Below, piece by piece: positions 1 through 4,668 of a stretch of 5,090 nt of DNA. How positions within the stretch are numbered: the first letter of the stretch is position 1; each line of letters begins with the position of its first letter. Position numbers and translations under genes: made by a program. This stretch comes from Campylobacterota bacterium. GTDB taxonomy: Bacteria > Campylobacterota > Campylobacteria > Campylobacterales > Sulfurovaceae. The stretch spans positions 1 to 5,090 of the forward strand of contig QMKU01000130.1 of assembly GCA_003646525.1 (NCBI GenBank). The letters are read 5' to 3'. The notes under the pieces were generated by a model. It made no database searches. It saw only the letters and a list, made by a program, of their open reading frames with translations, and was not told where the DNA came from.

Positions 1-109
1 TAGAGCCTGTTGTTTTTGCAAAAGCTTTTTCCATACGCTTTTCACCTTTTGTGCTACAACCCGTATAAAATACTATAAATATTCCCATCAGAAGCACTTG
101 TCTAAACAT
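1..109 (-). CDS. Putative lipoprotein, N-terminal part only
   Basis: The first 36 codons of a minus-strand gene are present; the rest lies beyond the left edge. The translation starts MFRQVLLMGIFIVFYTGC and continues STKGEKRMEKAFAKTTGS. This is a short positive n-region, a hydrophobic stretch, and a lipobox-like Y-T-G-C with the lipidated cysteine at residue 18, so the product is probably exported and membrane-anchored (inference). The -3 position is Tyr rather than the usual Leu, so the lipobox is not ideal. A Shine-Dalgarno AAGGA (119-115) lies 5 nt before the ATG and fixes the start. The gene is divergent from the mobB operon. Nothing in the visible part identifies a family. Confidence 0.62.
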   Translation of the reverse strand, partial: MFRQVLLMGIFIVFYTGCSTKGEKRMEKAFAKTTGS

Positions 110-154
110 AATAATCCTTACTATAATACATTACTGTAATTATTGTTTTGCATG

Positions 155-163
155 ATTTTAACA
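155..163 (-). promoter_or_regulatory. Possible extended -10 promoter of the left lipoprotein gene
   Basis: On the minus strand the sequence TGTTAAAAT fits TGn plus a one-mismatch -10 (TAAAAT). Transcription would start near 148 and leave a leader of roughly 40 nt before the SD and ATG. A nearer TATTAT (128-123) would place the start site inside the SD and is less likely. No -35 box is evident, which is usual for this group. Confidence 0.3.
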
Positions 164-175
164 TAGCTTCAATAA

Positions 176-208
176 AATTTGATGTATAATTTATCAATTT
201 GATGTATA
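176..208 (+). repeat. 13-bp direct repeat, 20-bp period, over the mobB promoter
   Basis: AATTTGATGTATA occurs at 176-188 and again, identically, at 196-208. The two copies are exactly 20 bp apart, about two helical turns, so both would face the same side of the DNA. The first copy contributes the first four bases (TATA) of the -10 box TATAAT at 185-190. The second covers the predicted transcription start and leader. The placement suits a tandem operator, but no known regulator motif was recognised. Confidence 0.6.
185..190 (+). promoter_or_regulatory. -10 box of the mobB-fbp operon promoter
   Basis: TATAAT is a perfect sigma-70 -10 hexamer in AT-rich surroundings. Transcription would start near 197, which leaves room for the SD at 208-213 before the GTG start at 220. 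A second TATAAT on the same strand at 122-127 is a possible distal promoter. Confidence 0.5.
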
Positions 209-213
209 GAAGG
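208..213 (+). promoter_or_regulatory. Ribosome binding site that decides the mobB start
   Basis: AGAAGG lies 6 nt before GTG at 220. The in-frame ATG at 202 and TTG at 199 have no SD-like sequence upstream, so the GTG is the preferred start despite being a weaker codon. Confidence 0.55.
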
Positions 214-219
214 GAAGAT

Positions 220-717
220 GTGAAGAAAAGATATGCAGTGGCTTTCACAGGTCCATCCAACAGTGGCAAAACAACTCTTGTAGAGAAAGTTGCCAGAGAA
301 CTGATCAAAAAATACAAAGTGGCGATCATCAAAAATGATCCAAAAGACAAAGCACTATTTGATATTGAGGGAAAAGATAGCTATAAATTTTCTCAAACTG
401 GTGCTGAAGTAGTAGTCACCTCTCCCACGCGAACTACATACTTCTCTCAGAGAGAAAAGGGACTTGACGATATCGTTGCGATGATCGATGACTTCGACTA
501 TCTACTCGTAGAAGGTCTCAAAACACTGCCTCTTCCAAGAATTGCTATTTTTCGCAATACGATAGAGGAGAGTTATTTCTCATGTAGCGAAGCAATAGCA
601 ACTGATCAGAGTATTGACTTGAAAACTTATACTATTCCAGATAAGATCACATTGCTTGATCTCAATGATACCAGTGAGATCATCTCTTGGATCAAAAATA
701 ATGCAAAGAGAGTATAA
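220..717 (+). CDS. mobB: Molybdopterin-guanine dinucleotide biosynthesis adaptor protein MobB
   Basis: MobB is a cytoplasmic P-loop NTPase that assists MobA in attaching GMP to molybdopterin, giving the bis-MGD cofactor used by enzymes such as periplasmic nitrate reductase and formate dehydrogenase (family knowledge). From the GTG start the protein is 165 aa. The Walker A GPSNSGKT is at residues 11-18, the MobB signature [13 protein letters not shown] at 51-63, and the Walker-B-like strand LLVEG at 95-99. The family's KH...D segment reads KNDPKDK here (38-44), with Asn where His is usual. The start was chosen for its SD at 208-213 and because family members begin just before the first beta strand; ATG 202 (171 aa) and TTG 199 (172 aa) are alternatives. 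It is first in an operon and its stop overlaps the fbp ATG by one base (TAATG), which implies translational coupling. Confidence 0.93.
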   Translation: MKKRYAVAFTGPSNSGKTTLVEKVARELIKKYKVAIIKNDPKDKALFDIEGKDSYKFSQTGAEVVVTSPTRTTYFSQREKGLDDIVAMIDDFDYLLVEGLKTLPLPRIAIFRNTIEESYFSCSEAIATDQSIDLKTYTIPDKITLLDLNDTSEIISWIKNNAKRV

Positions 718-1574
718 TGCGCACACTTGAACCCATCTTCGAAGCGATTAAGAAGTCTGCATTTCGCATTCAAAAAGCGATTACCGATGAAGATACTGAC
801 TACTCTAGTCAATCCAACCAATCAGGCGATATACAACTCAAGCTTGACATCATCAGTGACCTTATTATCGCTGAAGAGTTCTCTTATCTTCCACTGGTCA
901 AATCAATTGCCAGTGAAGAGAAAGAGGAAGAAGATATTCTCAATCCTGATGGTGAACTATGCATAGCTTATGATCCTCTTGACGGCTCTAGCCTCATCGA
1001 TGTTGATCTCAGTGTTGGATCTATATTTGGTATTTATGATGGTGAGTGGGATGCCAAAAAGATGATCGCGGCTGTCTATGTGGTTTATGGTCCAAGAATG
1101 GAAATGGTCACAGCATACAAAAACAATGTACGGCACTATATCTATCGTCATGAGAGATTTAAAGAACTTAAACAGATCGAGATCGGGCAAAAAGGAAAAC
1201 TCAATGCTCCAGGAGGCACACAACAGTTCTGGCCAACGCATCATAAAAAATTGATCGATGGACTCTTCGCAGAGGGGTATCGTCTACGATACTCAGGAGG
1301 AATGGTGCCCGATCTGCATCAGATACTTCTCAAGGGCGGTGGACTCTTCAGCTACCCTAGTACGGCAGATAAGCCTTATGGCAAACTGCGTAAACTCTTT
1401 GAAGTCTTCCCTTTTGCGTATATTTATGAAATTGCTGGCGGAGAAGCCATCGATGAAAAAGGTGGGCGACTACTTGATCTGCCTTGCAGTGATCCTCATG
1501 ATACTACCCCCTGCTTTTTTGGCTCCAAATATGAGATAAATCGAATGAAAGAAATCTACGGAGTACAAAACTAA
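717..1574 (+). CDS. fbp: Class I fructose-1,6-bisphosphatase
   Basis: Hydrolyses fructose 1,6-bisphosphate to fructose 6-phosphate, the irreversible step of gluconeogenesis; cytoplasmic and Mg-dependent. The 285-aa product has the metal-binding ASEE (65-68, Glu67/Glu68), the hallmark DPLDGSS (86-92) followed by the [14 protein letters not shown] strand, YGPRMEMV (124-131), the substrate-binding [16 protein letters not shown] (194-209), and the active-site segment [11 protein letters not shown] (222-232) with Glu229, followed by AGGEA (240-244). It is clearly shorter than the roughly 330-340 aa of classic FBPases. The missing part is mainly the N-terminus that carries the AMP-binding TGELT loop in the E. 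coli and mammalian enzymes, so AMP inhibition is probably absent or different (inference). Start and stop overlap both neighbours by one base, so it is the middle gene of a coupled operon. Confidence 0.95.
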   Translation: MRTLEPIFEAIKKSAFRIQKAITDEDTDYSSQSNQSGDIQLKLDIISDLIIAEEFSYLPLVKSIASEEKEEEDILNPDGELCIAYDPLDGSSLIDVDLSVGSIFGIYDGEWDAKKMIAAVYVVYGPRMEMVTAYKNNVRHYIYRHERFKELKQIEIGQKGKLNAPGGTQQFWPTHHKKLIDGLFAEGYRLRYSGGMVPDLHQILLKGGGLFSYPSTADKPYGKLRKLFEVFPFAYIYEIAGGEAIDEKGGRLLDLPCSDPHDTTPCFFGSKYEINRMKEIYGVQN

Positions 1575-1765
1575 TGGCGAAAATGGAACAATGGGATATT
1601 GCCCTAGAGGAAAAAACCAAAGAACTCAAAACATGTCAACAAGAGAAGGGTCTCAAGAGCTGCCTTGGCTGTGAAGAGATGAATAACTGTAACATCAGGG
1701 ACAGCTATGTCAAGGCTGTTTACGAGAGTATGAGCAAGGGAGTTGGTGGAGGATTTGAGTTTTAA
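1574..1765 (+). CDS. Small four-cysteine protein of the mobB-fbp operon, function unknown
   Basis: A 63-aa soluble protein with no signal peptide or membrane segment. An N-terminal charged helix (about 5-20) is followed by four cysteines at 21, 30, 33 and 39, spaced C-x8-C-x2-C-x5-C, and then a tail rich in Gly and aromatics that ends GVGGGFEF. The Cys pattern fits a zinc site or a small Fe-S cluster (inference); no named family was recognised. The start ATG overlaps the fbp stop by one base, with a weak GGAG (1560-1563) upstream; an in-frame ATG at 1583 is an alternative. From memory, Campylobacter has a similar small gene after mobB and fbp, followed by the methionyl-tRNA synthetase gene; here a different gene follows. 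The tight coupling and conserved-looking tail argue that it is real. Confidence 0.8.
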   Translation: MAKMEQWDIALEEKTKELKTCQQEKGLKSCLGCEEMNNCNIRDSYVKAVYESMSKGVGGGFEF

Positions 1766-1784
1766 GAAAATTATTTAGTTTTCT
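1765..1784 (+). terminator. Possible weak terminator after the mobB operon
   Basis: AGAAAA (1765-1770) and TTTTCT (1779-1784) form a 6-bp stem around an 8-nt loop, starting at the last stop-codon base, and T-rich DNA follows. The stem is almost only A-U, so it would be unstable. Termination here is plausible because the next gene has its own promoter. Confidence 0.22.
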
Positions 1785-1805
1785 ATCCTTTATTTTAATA
1801 TTTTT

Positions 1806-1814
1806 TGATATACT
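1806..1814 (+). promoter_or_regulatory. Extended -10 promoter of the thioredoxin-fold lipoprotein gene
   Basis: TGATATACT fits TGn plus TATACT, one mismatch from consensus, and is preceded by a T-rich run (1793-1806) as is usual in Campylobacterota promoters. Transcription would start near 1821, immediately before the SD AAGGA (1823-1827). The leader would therefore be very short. Confidence 0.5.
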
Positions 1815-1834
1815 CTTAAAAAAAGGAATAAAAA

Positions 1835-2446
1835 ATGAAGACAACAAGTAGAGTATTGAGTATGCTATTTGTGTTGGCATTGCTCTTTTCGGGCTGTGGT
1901 GATACAAAGCAAAATCCGATCCCTGTACGACCTGCACCAGAGGAGCCAGTGCCAGTGGAGCCTACACCACAAGAGCCTGCACCAAGTCCAGGACTTCCGA
2001 TTGTAAACCAAACAACAGTTACAACAACTGACGGTGAAGTTATCCAAGTGAAGGAGACAGAAGCAGGATTTATCTTCGTTGGATATGAAGGAAAAATTGT
2101 TTTGCTTGAATTCTATGGTAGCACTTGCCCTCACTGTATGGCTGATATTCCTATGTATAACAGCCTACAGGCAAAATATGGAGATAGGCTCGTTGTAATA
2201 GCTGTAGAGACCTATGGTCAGCTAAATAATGCAGCTCTACGAGATTTTGCCAACTCCCATAACATGCAGTATCGAACCATTGCAAAGGAAAATTCAGGCA
2301 ACCTATACGCCTATGCTCAGAGCTTGGTCGGCACAATCGGAGGTGTACCATATTTGATCGTCCTTGATGGAGACGGCGAAATCGTAACTACTGGACTCAA
2401 TGCTTTTAGTGAATCACAACTAGATAGTATTATTCAAGGCCTCTAA
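1835..2446 (+). CDS. TlpA/ResA-like thioredoxin-fold lipoprotein with CPHC active site
   Basis: A predicted exported thiol-disulfide oxidoreductase of 203 aa. Residues 1-21 are a lipoprotein signal peptide (positive n-region, hydrophobic core, FSGC lipobox, lipidated Cys21). Residues 28-54 are a Pro/Glu/Val tether that would hold the domain off the membrane. The thioredoxin fold follows (about 75-203): strand KIVLLEFYGS, active site CPHC (98-101), helix MADIPMYNSLQAKYG, strand LVVIAVE, and the cis-proline loop GGVPYLIV with Pro172. TlpA-type proteins usually have Trp before the CxxC; here it is Thr97. CPHC is the motif of oxidising DsbA, so direction and substrate are open: cytochrome c maturation, disulfide repair or general oxidation. 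SD AAGGA is 7 nt before the ATG. The last 27 bp overlap the convergent hydrolase gene. Confidence 0.88.
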   Translation: MKTTSRVLSMLFVLALLFSGCGDTKQNPIPVRPAPEEPVPVEPTPQEPAPSPGLPIVNQTTVTTTDGEVIQVKETEAGFIFVGYEGKIVLLEFYGSTCPHCMADIPMYNSLQAKYGDRLVVIAVETYGQLNNAALRDFANSHNMQYRTIAKENSGNLYAYAQSLVGTIGGVPYLIVLDGDGEIVTTGLNAFSESQLDSIIQGL

Positions 2447-3406
2447 AAAATTGATTACTCTCTCTTCAAGCCAATATTTTGGCTTGAAAACTGTTCCACT
2501 CACGAAACCCACATGTCCCCCATGGTCATAGACTTCAAGCTCAACTGAATCAGAAATTTCATCTTCATCTGGTAGTACTTCATTTGTCATAAATGGATCA
2601 TCTAGTGCTTGAATAATAAGTGTTGGTATTGTAATCCTTGTCAGAAACTGTTTGGCACTTGATCGTTGATAATAATCCTCAGCAGAATCAAAACCATGGA
2701 TAGGTGCCGTGTAGATTTCATCAAAAGCATAAAAGTTTTTAATTTTTCCCAACTCTTTTTTCTCTATTGATAGGAGCGACTGCATCTTGTGATCTTTATA
2801 TTTCTGCTTCAATGTCACCTTGAGATTACGAAGGAGATAGTATTGATAAAATCTGGAAAACCCCTTCTTCATCCTCTTTGCACTGACATCTAGTTGTATG
2901 GGTGCTGAGATAGAAACAGCTGCACTCAACAGAGAAGTGTTGTTATGTTCCCCAAGAAGCTTGAGGAGCATATTGCCTCCGAGTGAGTAGCCAACAGCAC
3001 AGAGAGGTGCGAGTGGGTATTGTTCCTTTAGGTGTCTGATCCAAGCTTTGGCATCTTCAGTATCACCACTATGGTAAGAGCGTGGCAAGCGATTTGCTTT
3101 GCCAGAGCAACCTCTGAAATGCATAAGTACAGCTGTAAAACCTGCCTTGTCTAGTGCAAGCATCATCCCTTGAATATAAGAAGAGTTAAATGAGCCTTGT
3201 AAGCCATGAAAGAGTATCACTATGGTTTTTCTTGTTTCTACGGAAGGCTTGTGATGCCAATAACAATCCGTAAAATCACCATCCTCAAATTCAAAAGTTT
3301 CATTCTCAATATCAGGTAGAGGTTGCCTCCTCAATAATGCAGGATAAAGTGTTTGGAGATGAGCGTTTTTCAATCCTGCGGCAGGTTTAAATAATTTGTA
3401 TTTCAT
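2420..3406 (-). CDS. YheT-family alpha/beta-fold hydrolase
   Basis: A 328-aa cytoplasmic alpha/beta hydrolase of the COG0429/YheT type; the family is predicted to be esterase-like and its natural substrate is not established. Family landmarks run in order: NAHLQTLYP (14-22), oxyanion-region HGLQGS (67-72), HFRGCSGKANRLPRSYHSGDTED (96-118), nucleophile elbow GYSLGG with Ser141, IHGFDSAEDYYQRSS (236-250), ALDDPF (267-272) with the acid residue, and HGGHVGF (295-301) with catalytic His298. The triad is complete. The N-terminal NAHLQT motif starts at residue 14, so the ATG at 3406 is well supported, yet no SD precedes it and a TATAAT lies only 5 bp away. It is convergent with the lipoprotein gene (27-bp overlap) and divergent from the repeat-protein gene. 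Confidence 0.93.
   Translation of the reverse strand: MKYKLFKPAAGLKNAHLQTLYPALLRRQPLPDIENETFEFEDGDFTDCYWHHKPSVETRKTIVILFHGLQGSFNSSYIQGMMLALDKAGFTAVLMHFRGCSGKANRLPRSYHSGDTEDAKAWIRHLKEQYPLAPLCAVGYSLGGNMLLKLLGEHNNTSLLSAAVSISAPIQLDVSAKRMKKGFSRFYQYYLLRNLKVTLKQKYKDHKMQSLLSIEKKELGKIKNFYAFDEIYTAPIHGFDSAEDYYQRSSAKQFLTRITIPTLIIQALDDPFMTNEVLPDEDEISDSVELEVYDHGGHVGFVSGTVFKPKYWLEERVINFLEALNNTI
2465..2488. terminator. Perfect 10-bp-stem hairpin past the lipoprotein gene stop
   Basis: TTCAAGCCAA (2465-2474) and its exact complement TTGGCTTGAA (2479-2488) flank a TATT loop. It begins 18 nt after the stop of the lipoprotein gene and lies inside the 3' end of the opposing hydrolase gene, where it encodes the region around KPKYWLE. 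There is no U-tract on either side, so it is not a classic intrinsic terminator. It may still pause or terminate polymerase or protect the mRNA 3' end. Confidence 0.45.
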
Positions 3407-3411
3407 CTAAA

Positions 3412-3417
3412 ATTATA
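3412..3417 (-). promoter_or_regulatory. -10 box directly before the hydrolase ATG (possible leaderless mRNA)
   Basis: On the minus strand TATAAT is followed by TTTAG and then the ATG. Transcription would begin at or beside the A of the start codon. A competing extended -10, TGATACAAT (3439-3431), would give a leader of about 18 nt, also without a good SD. Confidence 0.5.
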
Positions 3418-3480
3418 CTCTTTTGGTTTGATTGTATCATAATTTTTTCAGATATTGAGATAAATTTGATAAAAATAGAG

Positions 3481-3486
3481 TATAAT
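3481..3486 (+). promoter_or_regulatory. -10 box of the nonapeptide-repeat protein gene
   Basis: TATAAT, within AGAGTATAATT, lies 31 bp before the ATG at 3518. The start site near 3493 gives a leader of about 25 nt that contains the SD-like AAGAGG (3508-3513). Upstream DNA is AT-rich with no clear -35 box. Confidence 0.6.
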
Positions 3487-3517
3487 TCCAATCAATACTT
3501 ATATAGAAAGAGGTCTT

Positions 3518-4528
3518 ATGAAAATATCGAGTTTATTCTTATTGATACCGATTAGTATTATCTATGCAGATACTACGATCATTGCCGATACGGATCATAC
3601 TGTTTCCACTCAAACGCAAGAGATAGATCACTGGTCCAGAGATATAGTCATTGAGTCAGTCCACTCAGTTGAAAGGGCACGACGAAAAGCAGCACTCAGG
3701 CTCAAAGCTTCAGTAGCCAAAGTGCTTCAATCAAGGGCAGCACATATGAGTGACGAGGCAAGTTCACTAGAAGCAAAGAGGGATTTAATAAAAATAAATG
3801 AATCTTTATCTATTGCAAATATTGCAAAAGCAGTGGCTTATGTAGAAGTAGCCAAGGCAAATGCAGCTGCCAAGATAGCAGAAGCTGTAGCTTCTGTCAA
3901 AATCGCTACACAGATGCTCTCGTCAGAAGATGGGCAGAACAAGGGGAAGCTCAAAAAAACAAAAGCAGAGGCGTTTGCAAAGATATCCAAGGCAGTGGCT
4001 TCTGTAGAAATTGCTAAAGCCAATGCAACAGAACAGATCATCAGTGCAACAGAATCTGTAGAATTAAGCAAAAGCGAATCACCCAAAACACTCTTGCATC
4101 CGAAAGAAGCACTCTCTATCGCAAAAAATATTTCTGCTGTCGAGATAGCAAGAGCAGTATCTGCCGTTGAAGTAGCAAGAGCCGTCTCTACAGCTGAGAT
4201 CGCCCAGTTACTCCCTAGAGTAGAAACAAGAACTCTCCACAAAACAGCCAATGCACCTCATCCCACTCCTCACCACACTTCACCCAATAGAGTCAAAGTA
4301 AAATCAGTTACAAAGATCACAAATTCTATCGTAACTGTAGAGATCGATAAAGCTAATGCCATCGCAGATATAGCAAATACCATTGCATCTATGGAGATGG
4401 CAAGAGCACTAAAAAAGTGTGAGAATGATTTAGAAAACAAAAATAGCAATAGTAAGTATCGAAAGAAAAACTCTCAGACCTATCCAACTATTTTTCTGAG
4501 ATTCAAGGAGACTTCACACCGTAGGTAA
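3518..4528 (+). CDS. Exported Ala-rich nonapeptide-repeat protein, function unknown
   Basis: A 336-aa protein of no family I recognise. It begins with a Sec signal peptide, MKISSLFLLIPISIIYA, with cleavage likely after Ala17, so it should be periplasmic or secreted; there is no lipobox. The mature part is dominated by nonapeptides of consensus A-K-A-V-A-S-V-E-I, arranged as four blocks of four units (residues 94-129, 148-183, 193-228, 259-294), with a degenerate forerunner around 45-70. Nine residues equal 2.5 helical turns, so pairs of units form an 18-residue, five-turn period expected to make long amphipathic helices (inference). A His/Pro/Thr-rich linker (about 246-257) separates the last two blocks, and the tail (299-336) is basic with the single Cys301. 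The SD GAGG sits about 4 nt before the ATG. A structural, scaffolding or envelope-binding role is possible but unproven. Confidence 0.78.
   Translation: MKISSLFLLIPISIIYADTTIIADTDHTVSTQTQEIDHWSRDIVIESVHSVERARRKAALRLKASVAKVLQSRAAHMSDEASSLEAKRDLIKINESLSIANIAKAVAYVEVAKANAAAKIAEAVASVKIATQMLSSEDGQNKGKLKKTKAEAFAKISKAVASVEIAKANATEQIISATESVELSKSESPKTLLHPKEALSIAKNISAVEIARAVSAVEVARAVSTAEIAQLLPRVETRTLHKTANAPHPTPHHTSPNRVKVKSVTKITNSIVTVEIDKANAIADIANTIASMEMARALKKCENDLENKNSNSKYRKKNSQTYPTIFLRFKETSHRR
3797..3904 (+). repeat. Nonapeptide repeat block 1
   Basis: Encodes residues 94-129 in four units: NESLSIANI (degenerate), AKAVAYVEV, AKANAAAKI, AEAVASVKI. Units end in a branched hydrophobic residue and alternate Ala with charged positions. 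Confidence 0.75.
3959..4066 (+). repeat. Nonapeptide repeat block 2
   Basis: Encodes residues 148-183: TKAEAFAKI, SKAVASVEI, AKANATEQI, ISATESVEL. It starts exactly 54 residues (six units) after block 1 and is its closest copy at DNA level, sharing GCAGTGGCTT and TGTAGAA at matching places. Confidence 0.75.
4094..4201 (+). repeat. Nonapeptide repeat block 3
   Basis: Encodes residues 193-228: LHPKEALSI (degenerate), AKNISAVEI, ARAVSAVEV, ARAVSTAEI. Arg replaces Lys at position 2 in two units. It starts 45 residues (five units) after block 2, so the nine-residue phase is kept across the spacer. Confidence 0.75.
4292..4399 (+). repeat. Nonapeptide repeat block 4
   Basis: Encodes residues 259-294: VKVKSVTKI (degenerate), TNSIVTVEI, DKANAIADI, ANTIASMEM. 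It is the most diverged block. It starts 66 residues after block 3, which breaks the nine-residue phase at the His/Pro-rich linker. Confidence 0.65.
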
Positions 4529-4581
4529 GGAATACAAATTTAAAATACCAAAAAAATAGATATTCGGAGCAGGGACTTTCA

Positions 4582-4618
4582 CTCGTTCCCATCCGTCCTC
4601 GGTGGGAATGCATACGAG
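4582..4618 (+). repeat. REP-like bulged hairpin upstream of the RAYT gene
   Basis: TTCCCA (4586-4591) pairs with TGGGAA (4603-4608), with an inner CCG/CGG stem across a bulged T and a TCCT loop. Outside it, CTCG (4582-4585) pairs with CGAG (4615-4618), leaving TGCATA bulged on the 3' side. A GC-rich hairpin with a one-sided bulge beside a Y1 transposase gene is the usual form of a REP element, and the words CGTTCCCA and TGGGAATGCA match RAYT-linked repeats known to me from other Proteobacteria. No T-run follows, so it is unlikely to be a simple terminator. It begins 53 bp after the repeat-protein stop. Confidence 0.65.
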
Positions 4619-4657
4619 AGTAATAGTAACAAAGCAGACTCTTAACCCTAAAAAAGA

Positions 4658-4663
4658 TACAAT
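4658..4663 (+). promoter_or_regulatory. -10-like box directly before the RAYT ATG
   Basis: TACAAT, one mismatch from consensus, is followed by ACTAT and the ATG. No SD is present. As with the hydrolase gene, this spacing predicts a leaderless transcript, if it is a promoter at all. Confidence 0.35.
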
Positions 4664-4668
4664 ACTAT

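Noticed and set aside
102..350. 82-aa minus-strand open frame with a hydrophobic start
   Set aside because: It is antisense to the MobB Walker A region and overlaps the start of the better supported lipoprotein gene in another frame.
709..718. AGAGTATAAT at the mobB stop, as a promoter for fbp
   Set aside because: The TATAAT overlaps the fbp ATG itself, so transcription would begin inside the gene; the stop/start overlap explains the bases.
957..1244. 95-aa minus-strand open frame inside fbp
   Set aside because: Fully antisense to conserved FBPase motifs, with no family features of its own.
1924..1990. Short DNA repeats in the Pro/Glu region of the lipoprotein gene
   Set aside because: These follow from the low-complexity Pro/Glu/Val protein linker and are not a separate DNA element.
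3838..4251. 137-aa minus-strand open frame, rich in Ala/Ser/Thr
   Set aside because: It is the antisense shadow of the nonapeptide repeats; the regular codons keep stops away from the opposite strand. No SD, no signal and no recognisable motif.
4472..4501. TCTCAGA/TCTGAGA inverted repeat near the end of the repeat-protein gene
   Set aside because: A 7-bp stem with a 16-nt loop inside coding sequence and no T-run; likely chance.
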